Shown here piece after piece: positions 1 through 7,053 of a DNA stretch of 14,158 bases. Position 1 is the stretch's first letter; every line of letters begins with the position of its first letter. The notes beneath the pieces are model-generated. The model did not search any database. It saw only the letters and a program-made list of their open reading frames with translations, and was not told the origin of the DNA. This DNA comes from Deltaproteobacteria bacterium (GTDB taxonomy: Bacteria > Bdellovibrionota_C > UBA2361 > SZUA-149 > JADYYL01): positions 1 to 14,158 of the forward strand of contig JADYYL010000129.1 in the NCBI GenBank assembly GCA_020853655.1. The letters run 5' to 3'. The position numbers and the translations under genes were made by a program.

Positions 1-1325
1 ACAATCGAATTTCTATTGGCCGCATCGTAGAACGCCTCGGACTTCAGTACCTTTCGCAGCGCGAGAGATACGTTGAAGTTGTTGGCCTTCAGGAACCTGG
101 CCAGCGACTCAACCACCCGTTGCGAAGGAGTCTCGTTGAGGTACTCCTTGAGAATCCGCTCAGCGAGATAGTTATCAACGTCGGGGTGGCGCGCGAAGAT
201 GTGATCGATCACATCGAAATCGTTGTTGACGAGCCCCTGATACGGCGTCCCCTCGAAAATCACCTTCGCAGGATCCGGGTCGTGAATCTGCTCTCCGAAT
301 ACCGAGCTATACACGAACTGATTGTCGCCAACGTTCAGCCGCTGAACAGTCCAGCCCGTGCAAGCGCGAGCAACCTGCGCCACCGTTGTTTCGGAGTAGT
401 TGATGTTCCCTGCCGCATCGACTGGCGACAAGGTAAAGAGTTCCATCAACTCCCGAGCGAAGTTCTCGTTAGGCTTGAACTTCGTATTCTGGTTTCCGTT
501 CAGCCAGATGAGCATGACTGGGTCGCGAGAGATCTGCTTCAGCAGGGTGATATAGTCACCGCTCACTGCGCCAGCGCGGATTTTATTGAGGTGGTCCACC
601 ATCAGCGGATTCATCGCGTCGTCCGTCAACGCTTCCATTGACGTGGCGAGGACGTTGTGGAGGAACAGGAACGCGAAGCGATCATGGAACGGGTTTGGCT
701 GCTTGATCAGGTTGTTGAGCGCCCAGAGTTGCACGCCGCGATCGGTAACGTTTGTCGAATCGGTCGTGAAGTTCTCGTCGAGGTACTTCGATGATTCTGT
801 TTCGACCGCGGGGCTCGGCACAGGATTCATCAAGTTGTCGACGAGGGGACCGACCCCCTGAGAGACACCAAGATTGATGATCTCCGGAGTGACCGCACCG
901 AAAGCAGCTCGATCGTAGAGGTGTCGCACATCGGACTCGGTGAGGGCGCGCCGAACCTGCGTGAGAGGATCAGGACCGAGTCGGCACTGCGCGTCCTGCG
1001 CTCGAATGCGAGCCGTCTCGGAGGCAAGCTTCCGCTGCAGCGACTTCTTCTTTGAGCCGGATGCCTTTTTGATCTTCTCTTTCAGATCCGTGAGCGTATA
1101 CGTCGACGGAAAGAACAACTTCCGGCTGATACGCCCGCTGACGAGCTTGCGACGAACCGGCGCGCAGGTGAACTGCTTGCCAGAGTCGCCATCGAGAATG
1201 AATGTAGAACCCGATGGGACTTTAATCCCGGTCGGAGCGGCGTGAGCGATTTCAGGAACAGGGAGAAGTACGGCGAAGGCAAAAGCCCAGCCGGACAACA
1301 GACGGCGGACAGCTCGACTCTTCAT
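1..1325 (-). CDS. Exported DUF1800 family protein (3' end beyond left edge)
   Basis: Partial: 441 codons are visible from ATG at 1325, and the frame is still open at base 1. A Shine-Dalgarno GAGGT lies at 1331-1335, five bases before the start. Residues 1-29 form a signal peptide (basic n-region, hydrophobic core, AHA cleavage site), so the product is exported. The DUF1800 core starts near residue 130: an LYDRAAFG segment at 136-143, the family hallmark NENFARELMELFTLS at 286-300, and ARACTGW at 319-325. The biochemical role of DUF1800 is not established. Its genes are commonly followed by a DUF1501 gene, which here would lie beyond the left edge. Before the core is an unusual 90-residue stretch with a Lys-rich, probably helical segment (about 80-110) and cysteines at 54 and 114 that could pair in the periplasm. 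The family call is firm; the function is unknown. Confidence 0.9.
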   Translation of the reverse strand, partial: MKSRAVRRLLSGWAFAFAVLLPVPEIAHAAPTGIKVPSGSTFILDGDSGKQFTCAPVRRKLVSGRISRKLFFPSTYTLTDLKEKIKKASGSKKKSLQRKLASETARIRAQDAQCRLGPDPLTQVRRALTESDVRHLYDRAAFGAVTPEIINLGVSQGVGPLVDNLMNPVPSPAVETESSKYLDENFTTDSTNVTDRGVQLWALNNLIKQPNPFHDRFAFLFLHNVLATSMEALTDDAMNPLMVDHLNKIRAGAVSGDYITLLKQISRDPVMLIWLNGNQNTKFKPNENFARELMELFTLSPVDAAGNINYSETTVAQVARACTGWTVQRLNVGDNQFVYSSVFGEQIHDPDPAKVIFEGTPYQGLVNNDFDVIDHIFARHPDVDNYLAERILKEYLNETPSQRVVESLARFLKANNFNVSLALRKVLKSEAFYDAANRNSI

Positions 1326-1806
1326 GGTCAACCTCGAACGACAATTCACACTTTGAATATCGACCCACGGACAACTTCAACTGACCCTCCACAACACCAA
1401 GTTCCGTGCCAACGATTACTGCGGAAAGTTATGAGTGGATCCGCGTAGGTAGTGAGCGCTTCTTTTTCGATGGGTGCGCAAAGTAGGTTGATTCAGACCG
1501 ACATCACGAAATGTTTGCGGACCACGGTGGAGGTCAAAGGTGATTTGCGCCAGGCCTTTCCAAGACTTAGACCGGTTACGAGGCCCTCGGGGAGTCGCGC
1601 CAGTTTCGCACGCACATACTGCGCAAATTGCGCTTCGTCAGATTGAGAGCGGCCCCGATCGTCGCTTTTGTTCCACGCTTCTATCTGTAGCGAAACCGGG
1701 CGAGGACAGTCGATCTGAATATTCTCCTCATGCCTCGTCGTCTGTGAGAGTGGTTTGTGGAGCCAGTTTGGCTCTGAATCTGATTTCGCAAAACGAAGGA
1801 GCGATC
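1326..1806. other. Divergent intergenic region, 481 bases
   Basis: This stretch separates the DUF1800 gene (minus) from the redoxin gene (plus) and should hold both promoters. The short frames in it have no recognisable product or good start. Two symmetric elements are visible: a 13-base near-palindrome at 1621-1633 (GCGCAA-a-TTGCGC), operator-like, and a hairpin at 1760-1774 (GAGCCA-gtt-TGGCTC) 33 bases before the redoxin ATG. I found no promoter hexamer pair good enough to annotate, and no recognisable RNA gene or riboswitch. Confidence 0.5.
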
Positions 1807-2418
1807 ATGCGACTACTCTCAGCACTTTCACTTTCGGCTGTCATTTGCGGCGCGAGTCTGTCGGGAGCGGCGTTTGCCGAGACAGCAAAAGCGCCCGCGC
1901 CGAATTTTAGCGTGACGGCGACGGACGGAAAGACCTACGACATCGAGAAGCTTCGGGGAAAAGTCGTCGTGCTCGAATGGTTCAATAAGGGTTGTCCCTT
2001 CGTGCAGCGCGTCTACGAGAACAACTACATGCAAGGGTTGCAAGCCGAGTATGGGAAGCAGGGAATTGTGTGGCTCACTGTGAATTCGACACATGAAGGA
2101 CACGGAGATTATATCGCGCCAAAGGATGTGTCGGCCGCGCTCGGAGAATGGAAAGCGCAGCCTACCGGATATATCGCGGACGCAGACGGGAAGCTTGGAA
2201 AGTTGTTCGATGCGAAAACGACTCCAACGATGGTCGTCATCGATAAGAACGGTGCCATCGCTTACCAGGGCGCGCTCGATAACTATCCGCAGGCCGATGA
2301 CGATGCCGCGAAGACCGTTCACTACACTCGCGACGCGCTCCAAGCGCTTGTCAGCGGACAGCCAATCATGACGTCCCAAACAAAGTCTTACGGCTGTTCA
2401 GTGAAATACGCCGGGTGA
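1807..2418 (+). CDS. Exported thioredoxin-fold redoxin (AhpC/TSA-like)
   Basis: A 203-residue protein whose N-terminal signal peptide probably ends after AFA at residue 24, so it should act in the periplasm. The mature part has a thioredoxin/redoxin fold. The strand VVVLEWFN leads into GCPFVQRVY with the attacking cysteine at 63; the TTPT segment at 138-141 matches the cis-proline loop, followed by VVIDKNGAIAYQGALDN. It has CP rather than CxxC, which is peroxiredoxin/AhpC-TSA-like and not a classical thioredoxin. A second cysteine at 197, in the terminal YGCSVKY, could be a resolving residue. The ATG at 1807 is chosen because AAGGAG at 1797-1802 precedes it and the signal peptide begins there; longer in-frame starts back to 1540 add sequence with no family resemblance. 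It is monocistronic, followed at once by a terminator. The substrate is unknown; peroxide or disulfide chemistry is inferred from the fold. Confidence 0.85.
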   Translation: MRLLSALSLSAVICGASLSGAAFAETAKAPAPNFSVTATDGKTYDIEKLRGKVVVLEWFNKGCPFVQRVYENNYMQGLQAEYGKQGIVWLTVNSTHEGHGDYIAPKDVSAALGEWKAQPTGYIADADGKLGKLFDAKTTPTMVVIDKNGAIAYQGALDNYPQADDDAAKTVHYTRDALQALVSGQPIMTSQTKSYGCSVKYAG

Positions 2419-2444
2419 TTTGCTCACAGTGGCAGGAAGCGCAG

Positions 2445-2475
2445 GAAACGCCCCATCCGGGGCGTTTCTTTGTGT
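2445..2475 (+). terminator. Rho-independent terminator after the redoxin gene
   Basis: A perfect 10-base stem, GAAACGCCCC (2445-2454) with GGGGCGTTTC (2459-2468), closes a 4-base loop and is followed by TTTGTG on the plus strand. It starts 27 bases after the redoxin stop. It also lies just past the end of the convergent TerC gene (stop at 2479) and could stop that transcript, though no T-run follows the stem on the minus strand. Confidence 0.8.
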
Positions 2476-2478
2476 GAG

Positions 2479-3231
2479 CTACGCCACTTGCTCAGCGTGG
2501 GCTTTTTTGCCGCCGCTTTGAGCGGTATCCCGCTTTGGATTCGCACGCATATTGATCATCTCGACTAGCATCGAGAAGCCCATCGCGAAGTAGATATAGC
2601 CCTTGTCGACGTGCTTCCCGCATCCGTCGGCGACGAGCATTACGCCAATCAGCAGAAGGAACGAGAGCGCGAGCACCTTGAAGGTGGGGTGGCGCTCGAT
2701 GAACGCTGAAATTCTCTCCGCGAAGATCATCATGATGGCGACAGCGATGATGACAGCGGTGACCATGACCCACAGATCCTTCGCCATTCCGACGGCGGTA
2801 ATCACCGAATCGAGCGAGAACACCACGTCGATGATCATGATCTGCAAGATGACAGACACGTAACTCGCGGGCTTCGGCTTCCCCCCTTCTTCGTGACCAC
2901 CCTCGATCTTATTGTGGATCTCGTGCGTCGCCTTCGCGATCAAAAACAGCCCCCCGACAACAAGGATGATGTCTCTTCCAGAGAATCCGTGCCCGAGCAC
3001 CGAGAAGAGCGGTTCCGTCAACGTCATCACCCAGGTAATAGAGAAAAGCAGCGCAATTCGCGAAACGAGAGCAAGGAGAAGGCCTACCTGCCGCGCGGAC
3101 TTCTGTCGATCCGGAGGCAGCTTCGACACAAGGATAGCGATGAAGACAACGTTGTCGATCCCCAGAACGACCTCGAGCGAGGTCAGCGTCGCGAGGGCGA
3201 TCAAATTCTCGATGGTGAACAATCCTTCCAT
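2479..3231 (-). CDS. TerC/YgaP-Alx family integral membrane protein
   Basis: A 250-residue membrane protein of the TerC family, whose members are linked to metal (notably Mn2+) export, tellurite resistance or membrane-protein metalation. The two family signatures are clear: LEVVLGIDNVVF at 19-30 (E20, D26, N27) and IIDVVFSLDSVITAVGM at 133-149 (D135, D141, S142). These acidic residues lie inside membrane helices and are thought to form the cation path. About seven hydrophobic helices are visible, with a charged loop GGHEEGGKPK (111-120) between the halves. Length is normal for the short TerC group without CBS domains. GGAG at 3237-3240 supports the ATG at 3231. It is last in the minus-strand run, 119 bases after the GT83 gene. 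I saw no yybP-ykoY manganese riboswitch in that gap. The family is certain; the substrate is not. Confidence 0.92.
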   Translation of the reverse strand: MEGLFTIENLIALATLTSLEVVLGIDNVVFIAILVSKLPPDRQKSARQVGLLLALVSRIALLFSITWVMTLTEPLFSVLGHGFSGRDIILVVGGLFLIAKATHEIHNKIEGGHEEGGKPKPASYVSVILQIMIIDVVFSLDSVITAVGMAKDLWVMVTAVIIAVAIMMIFAERISAFIERHPTFKVLALSFLLLIGVMLVADGCGKHVDKGYIYFAMGFSMLVEMINMRANPKRDTAQSGGKKAHAEQVA

Positions 3232-3350
3232 TGCAGCTCCGAAATGATATCAGCGACGCGCTCAGCGCGAGGAGTATTGCATGGCCGATGTGCGTAGACT
3301 ATGTGCGGAAAAAGGGTCCGGATTTCGACCAGAGAATCGCTCCGCCCCAA

Positions 3351-5486
3351 TCACCGGGCAGGCAGTCGCTCCGAAGCAATTTCCGTCGGCGCGAGGGCTT
3401 GCGGCCTGGTCGGAAACTTCAACTCAAATGCCGCCCAGTTGAACATGAACAGTTGCCGACGGGCATCAACAGGCTTGCCCTCTTCGAACGAGTAACGGAA
3501 CGCGAGGACATTGTTCCCTGGAATCCAAATGCCAGGAGGAATGTCGAATTCTAAAGTCCGCAGGGCCTTTGATGCTCGCCGAATCTCGCCGATCCGCTCT
3601 CCATTCAGTGTGATTTCAACGCTCACGTGCTCGGGATTTCCTTCGTGGATATATCCGGCGTTCAGCAGAAAGCGCGTCCCGAGTTGCCGCATCGCGGTAT
3701 CACCCTCAACAACCACCGCAGAACGATCTCCGTAGGTGTTGCGGATCGTCATCGCTTCCATCCGTCCGGGGCTTCCCCATCCATAGAGGAACGAAGCCTG
3801 GGGACTTCCCTGCCCAAAATCGAAAGTCCGAGTCACTGGCGTGAACTCTTTCGAGCCGGGCATGTCGAGGTAACTGAGCATGATGGCCCAATTAAATCGG
3901 TGGTTCGCCGGAGCGAGAAATCGGTACGCACGAAACGGACGAACAGCAGCAAGCTCTGCAAAATCAGCGGCCCTCGCAAAGAGGAAGTCCGGCTTCCCCT
4001 CGGTGGCTCGAGCAGCAAGTTCGTCGGTGCTCGCGATCTGTTGAACCGCAGGATGCATGTCGACGTAAATCTGCTCGTTTCTGCCAAACTTCGGTGCACG
4101 GAAAACCCCCGTTACCAAGGGAGCCTTCTCCGCGCCGACGTTGCGTGCGCGGATCTCATCCGTCATCCGATCAAAGGGAAGCCTGCCGCGATTCGGCCAG
4201 ATCACCTTCTCCGTGACGAAGAGATAGTTCTTCGTCAATCCGTAAGCGAAGAATCCGAGAAGCACGAGACACACAGCGCCGGCGCCTATTGCTGTCGGCG
4301 TCTTCCGACGGAACGCCTGCGAGACGCCCTCGACACTCTTCGCCATGGCAATGCCCGCAAGAACTGACATCGCCGGGAATGCCGGCGCCATATACCAGGT
4401 CAGGCGAGACGGAATAAACGTGAAGAGCAACACGGGGAATGCTCCCCAGATGGCGAGAAACAAATACCGCCGATCGTAACGCCGCACGATCCAATACGCT
4501 GCTAGCGCATACCCCGCATAAATCAGCTCCGGCGGCACTCCGGCTCGGTAACGGAACAGTCGCCTGAAATAGAACGTGAAGCTGTCTTGATTGTGATACC
4601 CCCCAGCAACGCGATCCGCGACTTCCTGGCCAAACATGACTAGGGTGATCTCGGGATGGGCAAAGTAACGCGGCACGATGTAGAGGGCGGGAAGCAGGAC
4701 GCTCAGAAGGCAGACCGCGAGAAACGGAAGCTTCCCCCGCTCGAGAACGCGCTTCACATCACCCGAGAGCAGAGCAAAGATCCCCAACATGGCAAGCGGC
4801 AAAAAGCCGGCAACGTTCTTCGTCAATACGGCGCAACCGATCGCGACGCCGCCGACGACCGCATAGCGCCAAACACCTTCCGGGTATCGGCTCCGCAGAA
4901 CCGGATACGCCGAAGTACGAAGCACCTCAAAGAATTTGTAACCCGCTATCATCGCCGTCGTCGCCAACAGAATCAGCATGGCGTCCTGCGTGGCGGTTCG
5001 CACGCCGTGGACGAACACATACGACCTGCAGCTCAGGAGGACGATAACGGAGAAGATCCCAGCCAAACGGGAGCGAAAGAGTAAGAGAGATAGGCCGTAA
5101 ACAAGAAGCGCCGTTCCAACGCCGCACAATCCATCGATGACTCGGTAGGAGAAATTCGACTCTCCGAGGAGCATCACCGGAATCGCGGTGAGCCACATCT
5201 TAAAAGGCGGCTTGTTGAAGTAGAGCTTGCCGAAGCTCTTCGGATCCCACCACTGCCCGTCACGGAGCATCTCCTGTGTCACTCGAACGTGAGTCGCCTC
5301 GTCGACGTGATGGATCGACTGATCGTTGAGGTTGTAGAAGCAGACGAAGATGAGGAGCGGCGCGAGCAACAGGAGATCCAGAGCGATGTGACGCAAGCGG
5401 AGGCGCGAATCCGGGGCGTCCGTCACGGGGACAACATGACTCACGACCTCTTCCGGACGTCGAAGTGCATTGGTCGCTCGTTTCAT
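3351..5486 (-). CDS. GT83/ArnT-like membrane glycosyltransferase with extra C-terminal domain
   Basis: A 711-residue polytopic enzyme of the ArnT/PMT (GT-C) superfamily, which moves sugars from polyprenyl-phosphate donors onto lipid A or other acceptors on the outer face of the inner membrane. After a helix at about 35-51 come the acidic pair D62-E63 in HHVDEATH, expected at the catalytic site of the first periplasmic loop, KPPFKMWL at 92-99, VRTATQDAML at 162-171 and LTKNVAGFLP at 221-230. About 11-12 helices run to residue 425. Residues 430-540 form a soluble part like that after the membrane domain in ArnT. Residues 555-690 look like an added beta-sandwich, possibly glycan-binding (an inference from the strand pattern only). 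AAGGAG at 5495-5500 sits eight bases before the ATG. The start overlaps the sufE stop as ATGA (5483-5486), so translation is probably coupled. Donor and acceptor cannot be named. Confidence 0.85.
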   Translation of the reverse strand: MKRATNALRRPEEVVSHVVPVTDAPDSRLRLRHIALDLLLLAPLLIFVCFYNLNDQSIHHVDEATHVRVTQEMLRDGQWWDPKSFGKLYFNKPPFKMWLTAIPVMLLGESNFSYRVIDGLCGVGTALLVYGLSLLLFRSRLAGIFSVIVLLSCRSYVFVHGVRTATQDAMLILLATTAMIAGYKFFEVLRTSAYPVLRSRYPEGVWRYAVVGGVAIGCAVLTKNVAGFLPLAMLGIFALLSGDVKRVLERGKLPFLAVCLLSVLLPALYIVPRYFAHPEITLVMFGQEVADRVAGGYHNQDSFTFYFRRLFRYRAGVPPELIYAGYALAAYWIVRRYDRRYLFLAIWGAFPVLLFTFIPSRLTWYMAPAFPAMSVLAGIAMAKSVEGVSQAFRRKTPTAIGAGAVCLVLLGFFAYGLTKNYLFVTEKVIWPNRGRLPFDRMTDEIRARNVGAEKAPLVTGVFRAPKFGRNEQIYVDMHPAVQQIASTDELAARATEGKPDFLFARAADFAELAAVRPFRAYRFLAPANHRFNWAIMLSYLDMPGSKEFTPVTRTFDFGQGSPQASFLYGWGSPGRMEAMTIRNTYGDRSAVVVEGDTAMRQLGTRFLLNAGYIHEGNPEHVSVEITLNGERIGEIRRASKALRTLEFDIPPGIWIPGNNVLAFRYSFEEGKPVDARRQLFMFNWAAFELKFPTRPQALAPTEIASERLPAR

Positions 5487-5938
5487 AGCTCCATCTCCTT
5501 GGCGTGGCGGAGATGTTCTCGCGCAATCGATTTCACCATGTTCACCATCCCCATCAGACCTCGCCCCTTGCCCATCGAGAGTCCTCGACCGAATACCGTG
5601 TAGACCAGCTCGCTATCGAGCGCCGCGACCTCCTCGAGAGGAACGTGCCTCAGAGAGTTCCGCAAAATCACAGCGAGTCCTTTCGCGGAAACACCCTGCG
5701 GGTTCTCAACGGCAAACTGGAAGTCGATTGTCTGATCAGGCAACAGCTTCGGAAAGATATAGACCTCCGACTCGCAGCCCGGAACCTGTTGTTCCTTGAG
5801 GAACGGGCGCACCGCAAGATCAGCGTCAGCAGAAGAGAATCGTGCGGCGAAGTCGATGAGGAGATCGGCGCGAAACGTGGGATCTTCAGCTGACTGAAAC
5901 AGCTCGAGAATCTCGTTGAGTTGCGCTGGAATCGCCAT
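5483..5938 (-). CDS. sufE: SufE-family cysteine desulfurase sulfur acceptor
   Basis: A 151-residue cytosolic protein of the SufE/CsdE family, which takes persulfide sulfur from a SufS-type cysteine desulfurase and passes it to the Fe-S scaffold. The active-site cysteine is C55 in VPGCESEVY (52-60), matching the family V-x-G-C-x-S-x-V pattern. Helical N-terminal sequence and the C-terminal segment GRGLMGMVNMVKSIAREHLR (124-143) also fit, as does the length. No sufS or sufBCD gene is in the window. It follows the sulfurtransferase C-terminal frame by 26 bases and overlaps the next gene by the ATGA at 5483-5486. The Shine-Dalgarno is weak (AGGGTAA about 10 bases before the ATG). Rhodanese domains and SufE are known to occur together, even fused, so a shared role in sulfur transfer is a reasonable inference. 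Confidence 0.9.
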   Translation of the reverse strand: MAIPAQLNEILELFQSAEDPTFRADLLIDFAARFSSADADLAVRPFLKEQQVPGCESEVYIFPKLLPDQTIDFQFAVENPQGVSAKGLAVILRNSLRHVPLEEVAALDSELVYTVFGRGLSMGKGRGLMGMVNMVKSIAREHLRHAKEMEL

Positions 5939-5964
5939 AATCCGGTTACCCTGGGACGCCGGCG

Positions 5965-6441
5965 CTATGGCTTCTCGATCGGGAGGCCGACGGAATTACC
6001 CCACTCCGTCCAGCTTCCGTCATAATTCTTCACGTTGGCGATACCGAGAAGATGTTTGAGCACAAACCACGTGTGGCTGCTCCGCTCTCCGATCCGGCAA
6101 TAGGCGATGACCGGTTTGCTTGGATCAATGCTCGCACCGCTCAAGTACAAATCCTGCAACTCACGAAGCGGCCGAAAAGTGCCGTCCTCGGGATTCACGG
6201 CCCGCGCCCAGGGGACGCTTTTCGCCGACGGAATATGCCCCCCGCGAAGAGCTCCCTCGTTCGGATACGCTTCCATGTGCAGTCGTTCGCCGGAATACTC
6301 CTCTGGACTGCGCACGTCGATGAGCGCGCCTCGATTGCGAGAATGAACGAGAACTTCGTCACGAAACGCCCGGATTTCCGAGTCGTTGCGTTGAACCACA
6401 GGGTAAGTGGTTGGAGAAACAGAGGTTGCTTCCCGAGTCAC
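5965..6441 (-). CDS. C-terminal (catalytic) rhodanese domain of a split thiosulfate sulfurtransferase
   Basis: 158 residues, from the GTG at 6441 that directly follows the TAG ending the N-terminal frame; both are in the same reading frame. It aligns to the second half of two-domain thiosulfate sulfurtransferases of the mycobacterial CysA/SseA type: LIDVRSPEEYSGE (40-52), GGHIPSAKSVPWARAVN (67-83), then the active-site loop CRIGERS with catalytic C115, and HTWFVLKHLLG and NYDGSWTEWGN after it. The cysteine accepts sulfane sulfur from thiosulfate or mercaptopyruvate; this loop is the thiosulfate-type six-residue loop. All key residues are intact, so the catalytic half does not look decayed. 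AAGGAGG at 6450-6456, eight bases before the GTG, would support independent initiation. It could be one subunit of a two-chain enzyme, the tail of a readthrough product, or the 3' part of a recently broken gene. Confidence 0.75.
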   Translation of the reverse strand: MTREATSVSPTTYPVVQRNDSEIRAFRDEVLVHSRNRGALIDVRSPEEYSGERLHMEAYPNEGALRGGHIPSAKSVPWARAVNPEDGTFRPLRELQDLYLSGASIDPSKPVIAYCRIGERSSHTWFVLKHLLGIANVKNYDGSWTEWGNSVGLPIEKP

Positions 6442-6831
6442 CTAGCGCCCCTCCTTCTCCCACTTCATCCGCCCACCATCCATGATGCGGAGCTTCTTGT
6501 GCCCGAACAACGAGAAGACCCAGAAGGCGTAAGTCGCCCACCAATTATTCTTGTCACCGTAGAACACCACAGTCGTGTCGGGCGTAACGCCGATGCGCGA
6601 CATGAGAGCGGAGAACGCATCGCCGTTGAGGTAGTCGCGTTGCAATGGGTCGTTGAGATCCCGAGTCCAGTCAACTTCGACGGCACCCGTGATATGGCCA
6701 GAGCGATAGAGGATTGGATCCTCATTTGACTCAACGAGCCGAACGTTGGCATCGGCGAGATGCTCACTGACCCATTCGGTTGAGACGAGTGATTCAGGCT
6801 GAGTAGTGGATCTTTGCATTTCGGCGGCCAT
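6442..6831 (-). CDS. N-terminal (structural) rhodanese domain of a split thiosulfate sulfurtransferase
   Basis: 129 residues from ATG at 6831 to TAG at 6442-6444. It matches the first half of two-domain sulfurtransferases: LVSTEWVSEHLAD at the start, YRSGHITGAVEVDW, DTTVVFYGDKNNWWATYAFW, then RIMDGGRMKWEKEGR at the end, where intact enzymes continue into a linker and the second domain. As in the family, this half has no catalytic cysteine (YGDKNNWW occupies the loop). The TAG therefore falls in the inter-domain linker. The frame continues without shift into the C-terminal domain, and the two together (129 + 158) match the roughly 280-residue family length. AGGGAA lies about 7 bases before the ATG, and ATG at 6819 (MQRSTTQ) is an alternative. 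A good candidate promoter lies at 6856-6884. Alone this fragment should be catalytically inactive. Confidence 0.75.
   Translation of the reverse strand: MAAEMQRSTTQPESLVSTEWVSEHLADANVRLVESNEDPILYRSGHITGAVEVDWTRDLNDPLQRDYLNGDAFSALMSRIGVTPDTTVVFYGDKNNWWATYAFWVFSLFGHKKLRIMDGGRMKWEKEGR
6450..6456 (-). promoter_or_regulatory. Shine-Dalgarno for the rhodanese C-terminal frame
   Basis: On the minus strand AAGGAGG ends eight bases before GTG at 6441, with the TAG of the upstream frame in the spacer (TAG-GTG). This is an optimal core and spacing. The bases also encode the conserved K-E-G of the linker motif, so part of the match may be coincidence. Confidence 0.5.
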
Positions 6832-6855
6832 AGCTATTCCCTAGGAAAGTGGCGC

Positions 6856-6884
6856 AGTTTACGCATTTCTCTCGTACGAGGCAA
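6856..6884 (-). promoter_or_regulatory. Candidate sigma70-type promoter of the sulfurtransferase run
   Basis: On the minus strand TTGCCT (6879-6884) and TAAACT (6856-6861) are separated by exactly 17 bases. Each matches four of six consensus positions. The implied start of transcription is near 6849, giving a short leader before ATG at 6831. The spacer contains most of a 10-base palindrome, CTCGTACGAG at 6871-6880, which overlaps the -35 box. Longer arms ACGCATT (6861-6867) and AATGCGT (6891-6897) flank it, as expected of an operator. Confidence 0.4.
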
Positions 6885-7053
6885 ATCTCGAATGCGTCTG
6901 ATTTCGCGAGGTTGATTGACGATCGGGGGTGATTCTGTTTCGCTCCGATAGTCGGGCGGACGGTTAGGTCGAGAATTTCCCCGAATCGCCTTGAATTCGC
7001 CCGGCGCGATTGCCCTCGCCCGCGTGACAGATGCCACTGCGAATGGAGACACG

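Noticed and set aside
120..641. Plus-strand open frame of 173 codons at the left end
   Set aside because: It is antisense to the DUF1800 gene, whose frame shows family motifs throughout; the plus-strand frame has no recognisable domain.
1540..1806. Longer N-terminus for the redoxin gene
   Set aside because: The added 89 residues show no family similarity and would bury the signal peptide; AAGGAG precedes the ATG at 1807.
3309..3330. Terminator after the 711-residue GT83 gene
   Set aside because: On the minus strand GGTC and GACC pair ahead of a five-T run, but a 4-base stem with an 8-base loop is too weak to call.
3232..3350. Manganese (yybP-ykoY) riboswitch before the TerC gene
   Set aside because: The 119-base gap shows no pairing or sequence pattern that I can match to that class.
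6442..6444. TAG read as an amino acid through a genome-wide amber reassignment
   Set aside because: Four other frames in the window end in TAG exactly where their families end, so TAG works as a stop. Local readthrough remains possible.
6991..7053. Earlier in-frame ATG for hldD
   Set aside because: It would put 21 residues before the glycine motif that normally begins HldD; the ATG at 7054 has a better ribosome site.
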